Source: an uncultured Desulfobulbus sp.
GTDB taxonomy: Bacteria > Desulfobacterota > Desulfobulbia > Desulfobulbales > Desulfobulbaceae
DNA length: 64,000 nucleotides
Assembly (NCBI RefSeq): GCF_963665445.1
Contig: NZ_OY762276.1
Location: forward strand, 2,617,501 to 2,681,500
Reading direction: 5' to 3'
Positions 8,561-15,983 of this stretch are shown here, in pieces (positions within the stretch are counted from its first letter, which is position 1; the number at the start of each line of letters is the position of its first letter). The notes under the pieces are model-generated. The model saw nothing but the letters and a program-made list of their open reading frames with translations, did no database searches and was not told where the DNA came from. A program made the position numbers and the translations under genes.

Positions 8561-10478
8561 AGTCGGCTTCCGTAATGACGGGCCTCGTCGGCTTCTCTGG
8601 TTGCTCCTGCACAGCCCCCTCGTACAGGTTGTCGGACCTCACTGGGGGAAGAATTCGAGCACGGCTAGAAAATACCGGATCAAGGAAATACAGGATCTGC
8701 TGGCCGTAGATGGGGGATTGCCCTGCGGTGAAGATCAACATGTCCCCAGGTGCGGTGACCTTGCCGGAGGCATCTTTTTCCGCCCCGGGTAGGCGAAGAC
8801 ATTCATCCGGAGTGAGCAATGGCCTGGAGGTTTCGTTGATACTGATCGAGCGTGATCGACCGCCTTTGCCCCGACTAATCGACACCTTCTTAGTCACCAC
8901 CGTGGTCGTACCGGTCAATTTGGAGAGGTATTCAGCGGTTTCAGGCAGGTTGGGCGCATAGGCAATGCGCACATGGCAGTTGGCCATCAATGCATTATCG
9001 GCGCCGTAGGTGTTATTGAGTTGTTTGGTATCCTGGACAATGAAGTATCCCTTGATGCCGTACCCGGCCATAAAGGCAATGGCCCGTTCAAATATCGGCA
9101 GCTTGCCCAGTGCTGTAAATTCGTCGAGCATTAACAATAATCGGTGGTGATAGGCAGCCTGGCTGGCGCCATCGGCAAAGGTCATTTTCTCGGTCAAGCG
9201 GCCGAGTAACTGGGTCATGAAAATACGCAGCAAGGGACGGAGCCTGTCGATATCCGCCGGAGCCACCACCAGATACAGATTGACCGCTGCCTGGTGATTC
9301 ATCAGATCCAGGATGCGAAAATCACAACGGGAGATATTGCGGGCAACAACAGGATCGCGATAGAGCGCCAGATTGGCGGTGGCCGTGGAGACGACACCGG
9401 CCATTTCCTTGTCCGCCTTGGCAAGCATACCGCTGGCGGCAGAGGCACAAAAAGTATGGGCCGCCCTGCCCTGCTCTTCGTCTAGGTTGGGAAACATTTG
9501 TGCCAGCATCGCTGCATGATCCGTCGCGATAATCTCTTCGAACAAATCCTTGGGTCCACCTTCCCGATTCGGATCTTCAAGCATCAGGGAAACATCGTAC
9601 AAACTGGCCTGCCGGTTCCCCTGTAGCCTGGTGATGATGAGACAGTGCAGCAAAACCCCACCGAAAAAGCCACAGGCCGCTTTGTCCCAGTAGTCGGGCA
9701 GCCCCTTGCCGTCGGGATCTAGCACCATGTTGGCCACCTGCTGCACATCGGCAATGGCCCGATCCCCCTCCAAACGAATCTCTTCAAGGGGATTGAAGCA
9801 GGCCGTTGCCCCTGTCGGGTCTGCCGGCTCGAAACGGAGAACCCTGTTTCCCTGGCTCTTGAGATAACCGGAGGTCAGGGCGTGGTTTTCCCCCTTGATG
9901 TCGAACACCACGCTGGATTGTTGCCAAGCCAGCAAGGTCGGCAGGATCAAGCCAACGCCCTTTCCCGAACGTGTGGGGGCGAAGCAAAGCAGGTGTTCTG
10001 GCCCGTTATGGCGCAGGTAGAACTGTGTTTTGCTGGCACAATCGAACCAGCCACCGATATACACGCCCTGCCCGGAAAGATATCCCATTGCGCGAATCTC
10101 CTTACCGGTGGCCCAGCGTGCGGTACCATGCAGATCTTTCCGCCCCTTGGGAGCCTGGTTAATTGCCAGATACAACATGGCGCTTAACAGCAGCGGCCCC
10201 ATAAAGAGTAGCATGGACTGATCGGCCAAGGGTTGTACCTCTGCGGAAGAGAAGATCGCTTTCGGCCAGGCCAGCACCGTCCAGGGCCGGTACCAAAGGC
10301 GTCCAAAGGTAACAAAAGTTTCTCCGAGCAAGGGATGGTATCCATACAGATTGCCAATTCGGTGCAGGGTCCACATCAGCACAGCCAGCCCCCAGAGGAG
10401 GATAAGGAGCACAATCAACCATCTCCACAACCCACTTTTGGTCCTACGGTTAATATGGCCATACTGCTGTTCAGCCAT
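8538..10478 (-). CDS. traG: Type IV coupling protein TraG/VirD4
   Basis: 646-residue inner-membrane ATPase that hands the relaxase-DNA complex to the mating channel. Two N-terminal membrane segments (about residues 18-40 and 88-107) precede a nucleotide-binding domain with Walker A APTRSGKG near residues 167-174 and Walker B LLLMLDEFTALG. Length and order match RP4 TraG. It lies between trbI and traF with short overlaps on both sides. No relaxase gene is in the window, so its substrate must be encoded elsewhere. Confidence 0.95.
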   Translation of the reverse strand: MAEQQYGHINRRTKSGLWRWLIVLLILLWGLAVLMWTLHRIGNLYGYHPLLGETFVTFGRLWYRPWTVLAWPKAIFSSAEVQPLADQSMLLFMGPLLLSAMLYLAINQAPKGRKDLHGTARWATGKEIRAMGYLSGQGVYIGGWFDCASKTQFYLRHNGPEHLLCFAPTRSGKGVGLILPTLLAWQQSSVVFDIKGENHALTSGYLKSQGNRVLRFEPADPTGATACFNPLEEIRLEGDRAIADVQQVANMVLDPDGKGLPDYWDKAACGFFGGVLLHCLIITRLQGNRQASLYDVSLMLEDPNREGGPKDLFEEIIATDHAAMLAQMFPNLDEEQGRAAHTFCASAASGMLAKADKEMAGVVSTATANLALYRDPVVARNISRCDFRILDLMNHQAAVNLYLVVAPADIDRLRPLLRIFMTQLLGRLTEKMTFADGASQAAYHHRLLLMLDEFTALGKLPIFERAIAFMAGYGIKGYFIVQDTKQLNNTYGADNALMANCHVRIAYAPNLPETAEYLSKLTGTTTVVTKKVSISRGKGGRSRSISINETSRPLLTPDECLRLPGAEKDASGKVTAPGDMLIFTAGQSPIYGQQILYFLDPVFSSRARILPPVRSDNLYEGAVQEQPEKPTRPVITEADYEKYLCD

Positions 10479-11697
10479 TGTTTAACCGTGTGTACGGCTC
10501 TTGAAAGACGACGTCCTTGGTAACAATGACGTTGAACTGATAGCCCGGTCTGATCTCCAATGTTGGCTTGATGTTGAGATTTTTCTGCAACAGGCTCAAG
10601 GTTGCCTGTCCCATTTGCGCGGCCAGGGCAGCGGCCATGGCATCTTGCACCGAGGTGCCGTCACTGTTGTCGCTGGAGTTGGAGACGTTATCCATGGCGT
10701 AGCTGGTCCCGCCGGTGATCAAACTCATGAGCAAGGAAGAACCGAAGATACGCAGGTAGTGGTTATTGACCTGGTCTTCGTAACCGGCATAACCGGAGAT
10801 ATCGGTGCCGGGCATTGCTCCCAGGGTCACGGCAGAGCCGTCGGGAAAATTGAGCCGATTCCAGGCGACAAGCACCCGGCTCTGGCCATAGACAACACGC
10901 GAATCATAGACCCCGTAAAGCTTGGAGCCCTGTGGAATGAGAAGGTAGTGACCGGTGGCAGTGTCATAGACATTCTGAGAGACCTGCGCGATCAGACTGC
11001 CCGGCAGGTCTGAGTTGATACCGCTGATCATGATGCCGGGAATAACGGTCCCGGTCTTGATCTCAAAGGGGTTACCAGGTTCGCGGGTATAAGGTGACCG
11101 CCACTCATCCTGACCAGCCCGACTGAAAAACTGTTCTTTATCGCGATCAGCCGTATTGAAATCCTGTACCGGGCTTTGCTCCGGAAACAATCCCGCCTGC
11201 TGAACCATTGCCGTTTGACTTATCCCGCGCTGTGCTGGTGTTGTTGTGGTCTCTTGTTCTTCCCTTGCGTTCTCGATGCGCTTTGCGATCAGGGGTGACT
11301 TCAGGGCTTCCTGAACGGCCTGTTCCTTGGCCCGTTTTCTTTCCCGTTCCAACTTGAGCGCGTCCTCGTTCTCTTTGTTCGGATCCGTTCGGACTACAAC
11401 CAGAGGTTCCTTTCGTTTCGTTGCTTCAGCCTCCGGTGGCGCGATCACCGCTGGCATATCGGCAGACGGTGGGAGCGACAAGCCGTGCCCCTCCAGATTG
11501 ACCAGGTTTTTTTCCGAAGCAACAGCAGCCGGTTTGCTCTCCGATTGTTTGCGAGAAACCGACCCATAATTGACACTGTAGAAGAGCACTCCAAAGAGCC
11601 CGAGAACGACAAGAGCGACGGCATAGAGCGGCCATTTTTTCATCCTTGTCGTGGTCACTTTTGGAGGTTTCAAACTGTTTGGCGAACCATCATTCAT
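10471..11697 (-). CDS. trbI: TrbI/VirB10 channel scaffold protein
   Basis: 408-residue VirB10 homologue that spans the inner and outer membranes as part of the type IV core complex. A short cytoplasmic N terminus is followed by one membrane helix (about residues 22-42: WPLYAVALVVLGLFGVLFYSV), a Pro- and charge-rich linker, and the conserved C-terminal beta domain (EIKTGTVIPGIMISGINSDLPG, YLLIPQGSKLYG, DISGYAGYEDQVNNHY). The start overlaps the end of trbH by 8 bp. Confidence 0.95.
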   Translation of the reverse strand: MNDGSPNSLKPPKVTTTRMKKWPLYAVALVVLGLFGVLFYSVNYGSVSRKQSESKPAAVASEKNLVNLEGHGLSLPPSADMPAVIAPPEAEATKRKEPLVVVRTDPNKENEDALKLERERKRAKEQAVQEALKSPLIAKRIENAREEQETTTTPAQRGISQTAMVQQAGLFPEQSPVQDFNTADRDKEQFFSRAGQDEWRSPYTREPGNPFEIKTGTVIPGIMISGINSDLPGSLIAQVSQNVYDTATGHYLLIPQGSKLYGVYDSRVVYGQSRVLVAWNRLNFPDGSAVTLGAMPGTDISGYAGYEDQVNNHYLRIFGSSLLMSLITGGTSYAMDNVSNSSDNSDGTSVQDAMAAALAAQMGQATLSLLQKNLNIKPTLEIRPGYQFNVIVTKDVVFQEPYTRLNNG

Positions 11698-12142
11698 TGT
11701 CTCCTCCTCCAGTTTTCAGACAGGAAAAGCCGGCTACGGGTTTGCCGTCGGCTCCATAGGTACGTGCCAGAGTGGCGAAACGAGACTGGTCAGTAATATT
11801 GAGTTGCAGATACCAGGCTGCAGGGTTCGCTCCTTGCAGCGAATCGAGCACATAACTGATGACAACGTCGCCATGTGAAGAGAGGATGAATCCCTGCTTG
11901 CGCAACGTGTTTTCAAAGCCCTGGCTAAACACATCGGCTTGTTCAGGGACGAGTAGCTTGAGCGAGGTGCGGCCAGGCGGATACAGTGCCACCAGTTGCT
12001 TGGTGGCATCCTGCGCAATCGATACTGTGCCATCCGTGGGCAGTTGCCCGACAAAGGAAGTGCCAAGACCAGGACGTCCGGCACAACCAGATAGTACCGC
12101 TGAGCAAAGAAGCAAGATCAACACGGCAAGTTTGGTGTTCAT
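11690..12142 (-). CDS. trbH: TrbH lipoprotein (VirB7 role)
   Basis: 150-residue lipoprotein with a signal peptide and lipobox (VLSGC, Cys near residue 20), followed by a soluble domain. In RP4-like systems TrbH sits between TrbG and TrbI and is taken to help anchor the outer-membrane part of the channel, as VirB7 does. Here it overlaps trbG and trbI by a few bases on either side. The assignment rests on lipobox, size and synteny more than on a strong sequence motif. Confidence 0.8.
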   Translation of the reverse strand: MNTKLAVLILLLCSAVLSGCAGRPGLGTSFVGQLPTDGTVSIAQDATKQLVALYPPGRTSLKLLVPEQADVFSQGFENTLRKQGFILSSHGDVVISYVLDSLQGANPAAWYLQLNITDQSRFATLARTYGADGKPVAGFSCLKTGGGDNE

Positions 12143-12999
12143 TTGCCCCTCCTGATCTCAACGCTTTCCTGATCTCCTCCTACCCCGGCGACCAGGGCAA
12201 TGGTGCTGAAGAGACCGTCAACGATCATGGTTTCATCCTGGACACGATAGTTCACCAGCACATCGGTCCCTCCCTTACGCATCAGGAGGGCAGGCATTTC
12301 CCCTGACCTGGTCGACCGGGGCAATTTGATGTAGGTCTTCAGTCCGTCGTCGTATACCCGCTCAGGTTTCCAGGGTACCTTGCCTTCCACCTCATAATTA
12401 AAATTCAACTGAGCGAGATCGACTTCCTTACCGTCATTGCCGACCGTCGATCCCCATTCCTTTTCTTTGGTTGCCTGACTCTGCTTTTGCTGCATCTCTC
12501 GACGCATGGCATCGGAGTAAGCAAAACCAACGTAGGGCGTGTACCCCTTCAGCTGAGAAATCAGCCGCAAATGGTAAACTCGCCGGTCCGTGGTAATCAC
12601 GGCACTGGTCTCTAAACCGGCATCTGCAGGTTTGATAAAAAGGTGCGTTGCATTACCGGCGGTTCCCGATTCAACAAGCCAACGGGCTGAATCTCCCAGA
12701 ACGATCTCGTTCACTGATTCGCCACGTTCCAACTCGACATCACAGACCTGAAACGGTGAGGCGATGATCGTCGGTACTGAGGCACCATGCACGTACATGA
12801 GCTTGCCTCCGGTCGTCATGTAGGGCTGGACATCGTTATTGGTCGACCATCGGGAAGAGATGTGGAGGGCTTTGCGCTCCTTGGCACTCAACGGCACCAT
12901 GACCTGGCTGAGGTAATCGGTTTGAGCGGCGAGCGTGCTACCACCTGCGATCGCTCCCAACACCGTCAGGAAGCACAGACTGGATACAAGTTTCTTCAT
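12139..12999 (-). CDS. trbG: TrbG/VirB9 channel protein
   Basis: 286-residue periplasmic/outer-membrane component of the type IV core complex. An N-terminal signal peptide (MKKLVSSLCFLTVLGAIAGG) is followed by the VirB9 N-terminal beta domain (SPFQVCDVELERGESVNEI, RRVYHLRL) and the C-terminal domain (NFNYEVEGKVPWKPERVYDDG, KTYIKLP) that contacts TrbH and TrbI. It follows trbF after 3 bp and overlaps trbH, in the usual RP4 order. Confidence 0.95.
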   Translation of the reverse strand: MKKLVSSLCFLTVLGAIAGGSTLAAQTDYLSQVMVPLSAKERKALHISSRWSTNNDVQPYMTTGGKLMYVHGASVPTIIASPFQVCDVELERGESVNEIVLGDSARWLVESGTAGNATHLFIKPADAGLETSAVITTDRRVYHLRLISQLKGYTPYVGFAYSDAMRREMQQKQSQATKEKEWGSTVGNDGKEVDLAQLNFNYEVEGKVPWKPERVYDDGLKTYIKLPRSTRSGEMPALLMRKGGTDVLVNYRVQDETMIVDGLFSTIALVAGVGGDQESVEIRRGK

Positions 13000-13002
13000 T
13001 GA

Positions 13003-13707
13003 TCACCTTCCCTCGTTGCTGATAATTCGTGAGGCGGCAAGCGCCGTGATATAGACACCACCGGGATTCGCCATCACCTCTGTTTCCGTTTGCGGTGGCC
13101 GCAGTTGAATGGTCGCCGTGGCCTCGTAGCTATGTTGTTCGAGAAGTGCCCCTGCATGATTGCGCAGCGTTTCGAGCCACTCGACCCGATACGAGCTGTC
13201 ACTCACCGGCAGTGGCAACCCTTTGATCTCTATATGAACCAGCCTTCCGGCTTTAGCGATCTCGTACGGACTGTTTTCCTCGAACCACTGTTTCAAAACC
13301 CCGGTAGCACTCCCTGAGATGACCTGGGACAAACGCCTGATCATCTGTTTTTGCAATTCGGTGTCAGCGGTCACGGTCCGCCAGTTGACGATCGCATCTG
13401 CAATCTCCGATTGGATCATGTTTCTTGGCGTGGAAAATGACTGTTCAAGCCGGGCCACATTGCTCACCTTGCCCAGTTTGTCCATCTCCACGACATAGGG
13501 AATGACCTTGACCTGCCTGGCCTGCATCACATTGCCGCCCAGAGATACGGCCAACAGACTCAGACTGATGAATGCCACCCATCGCCACTGTGCTGCCCGG
13601 CTGATGTAGGATCCATAACGTTCAAGCCATTCCTCGCGTGCATTGAGATATGGATTTCCATGGACAGACCGGTCCTGTGATGGATCTGATTTTTGACAAA
13701 ACGCCAT
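13003..13707 (-). CDS. trbF: TrbF/VirB8 inner-membrane assembly protein
   Basis: 234-residue bitopic protein of the VirB8 family, an assembly hub of the type IV channel. A cytoplasmic N terminus (about 40 residues) leads to one membrane helix (WRWVAFISLSLLAVSLGGNVM) and a periplasmic NTF2-like domain (VIPYVVEMDKLG, then the WLETL and HSYEATATIQL strands). It begins about 60 bp after trbL, the largest gap inside this part of the operon, and that gap contains a hairpin. Confidence 0.93.
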   Translation of the reverse strand: MAFCQKSDPSQDRSVHGNPYLNAREEWLERYGSYISRAAQWRWVAFISLSLLAVSLGGNVMQARQVKVIPYVVEMDKLGKVSNVARLEQSFSTPRNMIQSEIADAIVNWRTVTADTELQKQMIRRLSQVISGSATGVLKQWFEENSPYEIAKAGRLVHIEIKGLPLPVSDSSYRVEWLETLRNHAGALLEQHSYEATATIQLRPPQTETEVMANPGGVYITALAASRIISNEGR

Positions 13708-13731
13708 CGGCTTCTCCCTAATTTTTGGGAC

Positions 13732-13755
13732 AACCTACTGAATTTTCAGCAGGTT
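13732..13755 (-). other. Hairpin between trbL and trbF
   Basis: AACCTACTGAA and TTCAGCAGGTT form an 11-bp stem with one mismatch and a 2-nt loop in the 63-bp gap between trbL and trbF. No U-tract follows on the transcribed strand, so it may be an RNA-processing or stability element rather than a terminator. Confidence 0.4.
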
Positions 13756-13770
13756 ATTTTAATTATGCTA

Positions 13771-14997
13771 TTAATTACCGGAAGGTTCTTCGGTAGGCTC
13801 CGAGTCGGAGGGAGGGGGTGGTTTTGATGTTGTTGCAATACTGGATGACAGATCCTCCTGCAGTTTGGATGCATCTCGTCCATCTTTAAGGTGGGAATTC
13901 ATTCGTTGCCCAATTGAGCCCCAGGCGTTGCGCTCACGTCTCGCCGCGCTATTGGCATTCCAAAGATTTCTGGCGGTGGCTCCGGTCTTGCCCCAACCGG
14001 TCTTGCCTTCATACCCCGCCATATCGAGCGCGGCCTTGGTGGAACTTGCGCCCCTGGCTGAAGCTACAATACCGCCGCCAACCGCAGCCCCGACAGCAGC
14101 GCTTGCCCCAGCGACCATGGCCCCAGTGGAAAGAAGTGAACTTCCATTACCGGTATGGGTTCCATTGATGATACCGGCGCAGACATCCGGGATGGTTTTC
14201 ACCAAGGCAAGCAGGACAACAGAGGCACCAATGAGAATGAGCAAATCATAAAGTTGCGCATCCGTGGTCTCGAATTCGGTGATAAAGGAAAGACCGATGC
14301 CCAGGACAAGTTGCAACACGAACAGTTTAAAGGCTACGGACAGGGCATAGCGCATGGTGTTGATGGCATACTCCTTCAACAAGCTCGACCCACCAAATCC
14401 AAGCAAAAGAATGGAAGCATTCATGGCCACATAGGCCTCACATTTGATGAGCACAATTTGTGCGGCCATCAGCGCGAAACAGGCCATTATGATGCAACCC
14501 AAAATGAGGTATCCCAACGAGTCGACCGGCGACCAAGCCGATGTTTTATCAAGTATTTGCTTGACGATGTTTGCACCAATTTTGAACGCGTCCAAGGTGA
14601 TATCGGGACCGCCCAAGCTGGCTGCCAGAGAACGCAAGCCATTGATCAGGTTCATTGACCAAACGCTGTAATTCTTGATTACGGAAAAAATAAAACCCGC
14701 AAACAGCAACATAAGCACAAACTGTTTCACCGAAGAAGCAATTTCGTCTCTATTTAACGACACTTTTATACCGAGCAAAGCTACATCTAGAACGAGACAC
14801 CAATAAAACAATTTTTCAGCATATATTTGCAAAGCACTGCCGTAGGATGATGCTTTTGTGGAAAATTTATTCAATATATTGTAGACAACATTGTCACTAT
14901 CTGCATAGCAACTTTGGCTACTCAACATCATGATCAATAAAAGAATCCCAACAAATAGCAGAGGCTTCAAAATGCGCGAAAAATCGTTTTTGATCAT
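13771..14997 (-). CDS. trbL: TrbL/VirB6 polytopic channel protein
   Basis: About 408 residues. An N-terminal signal-like segment (LLFVGILLLIMMLSSQSCYA) is followed by several membrane helices between residues 45 and 280 (for example LFYWCLVLDVALLGIKV and LGYLILGCIIMACFALMAAQIV) and a Gly/Ala-rich, then polar C-terminal tail. This is the TrbL/VirB6 layout, the inner-membrane platform through which DNA passes. I chose the ATG at 14997; longer starts at 15021 and 15045 are possible. Its 5' end overlaps, head to head, the start of a rightward lipoprotein gene. Confidence 0.88.
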   Translation of the reverse strand: MIKNDFSRILKPLLFVGILLLIMMLSSQSCYADSDNVVYNILNKFSTKASSYGSALQIYAEKLFYWCLVLDVALLGIKVSLNRDEIASSVKQFVLMLLFAGFIFSVIKNYSVWSMNLINGLRSLAASLGGPDITLDAFKIGANIVKQILDKTSAWSPVDSLGYLILGCIIMACFALMAAQIVLIKCEAYVAMNASILLLGFGGSSLLKEYAINTMRYALSVAFKLFVLQLVLGIGLSFITEFETTDAQLYDLLILIGASVVLLALVKTIPDVCAGIINGTHTGNGSSLLSTGAMVAGASAAVGAAVGGGIVASARGASSTKAALDMAGYEGKTGWGKTGATARNLWNANSAARRERNAWGSIGQRMNSHLKDGRDASKLQEDLSSSIATTSKPPPPSDSEPTEEPSGN

Positions 14998-15205
14998 TCT
15001 ACTCGTTTCTTCCGGAATCATATTTTCTGGATGTGACAAGAGCAAAGAAAGCTCTCAAAAAATAACGAACAACAGCTCGATACAACAAACAGTAACCACC
15101 CAACAGCCCAAGCCAAAAACCGATGACGAGAGGATGAAAGCCTGGAAGGAAGCCACCGATACTTCAGGGCACGATTTCAGCAAGTACAGCAAACCTTTGC
15201 CCTGA
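14972..15205 (+). CDS. Small lipoprotein in trbK position, antisense to the operon; candidate entry-exclusion protein
   Basis: 77-residue lipoprotein read against the transfer operon. The N terminus has a signal peptide and lipobox (IIFSGC, Cys near residue 20), then a polar low-complexity linker (SSIQQTVTTQQPKPK). The C-terminal tail includes GHDFSKYSKPLP, almost identical to the end of TrbJ next door (GHDFSKYSEAIP). RP4 keeps its entry-exclusion lipoprotein TrbK between trbJ and trbL, the same place as here but in the operon direction. I chose the ATG at 14972, with AGAGG upstream. The 5' end overlaps trbL head to head, and the stop lies 1 bp from the end of trbJ. The exclusion role is inferred. 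Confidence 0.75.
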   Translation: MREKSFLIILLVSSGIIFSGCDKSKESSQKITNNSSIQQTVTTQQPKPKTDDERMKAWKEATDTSGHDFSKYSKPLP

Positions 15206-15257
15206 ATCAGGGGATTGCTTCACTGTATTTTGAAAAATCATGCCCCTCGGTACTGGT
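15155..15257. repeat. Imperfect 51-bp inverted repeat at the convergent ends of trbJ and the lipoprotein gene
   Basis: The last 51 bp of the rightward lipoprotein gene (15155-15205) and of leftward trbJ (15207-15257) are diverged inverted copies. Both encode a tail of the form TS-x-x-GHDFSKYS. The similarity lies in coding DNA and in the peptide, so it looks like an inverted duplication followed by divergence. The palindrome-like DNA could also act as a two-way transcription brake. Confidence 0.7.
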
Positions 15258-15983
15258 CGCACTTTGCCAGCGTTCGGCTTGCATCTGCGATTCCTTTTCC
15301 GCTTTCATCTGACCAGCCAGAGTTGATTGCGTGTTGGTCGCAATCAACTCCCGCAGTTTCCTGACCTCCTGGACCTGGATCGTCGCCAACTGATTTCCCG
15401 CCTGCAGGGCTTTCATCTGGCCATCAGGAGTATTGAGCAAATTGTTGATGTAACTGTCCAACTCGCCTGCATCCTGGAGTTCCTGTAACTGTTCCCCAGA
15501 AAGCTGGAATGTTGCCTGGGATGCCTTATCCACCTCACTGGACCAGGCGTTGTAATGATCGCGGTAGGTTTTATTTGCCGCCGCTATCTCCGCCGGGGTG
15601 GCGCCAGCCAAATCGGCAAACACTGACTGCTCAGGAAACAGGGTGTTGAACACCTCTGCCAAAGCAGTGAGTTCGCCGCGCTGCGTTTTCAGCGTGCTGG
15701 TCAGAGACGCCAACTTGGTGAGTTGACCGGCAAATTGATTTTTTAGCGCCCCCGGCAATGAAGTGGTATTCTGAATCATGTTCTGCACCATCTGAATCTG
15801 CTTCGCGGTCTGTTGAATCGCCTCTGTGTACTGGCTGGTCAAGGTACTGAGTTGCGAAACATTTGTGACCCTGTCCAGGGCCTGGGTGAACAAGTTGGAG
15901 CAATTGGTGCAAAACACCACTTCAGCCGCAACCGGCTGCACCACGGCCACACTCAAGGCGACTGCCAACAACTGTTTTTTCAT
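15207..15983 (-). CDS. trbJ: TrbJ/VirB5 minor pilus protein
   Basis: 258-residue periplasmic protein with a signal peptide (MKKQLLAVALSVAVVQPVAA), a CTNC pair soon after the cleavage site, and a long, mostly helical body (QQTAKQIQMVQNMIQN, LASLTSTLKTQRGELTALAEVF). In RP4-like systems TrbJ is a VirB5-type surface or pilus-tip component and sits between trbE and trbK/trbL, as here. Its last 12 residues, GHDFSKYSEAIP, recur in the neighbouring antisense lipoprotein. I chose the ATG at 15983 over the one at 16004 because it begins the signal peptide directly; it overlaps the trbE stop by 4 bp. Confidence 0.88.
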   Translation of the reverse strand: MKKQLLAVALSVAVVQPVAAEVVFCTNCSNLFTQALDRVTNVSQLSTLTSQYTEAIQQTAKQIQMVQNMIQNTTSLPGALKNQFAGQLTKLASLTSTLKTQRGELTALAEVFNTLFPEQSVFADLAGATPAEIAAANKTYRDHYNAWSSEVDKASQATFQLSGEQLQELQDAGELDSYINNLLNTPDGQMKALQAGNQLATIQVQEVRKLRELIATNTQSTLAGQMKAEKESQMQAERWQSATSTEGHDFSKYSEAIP

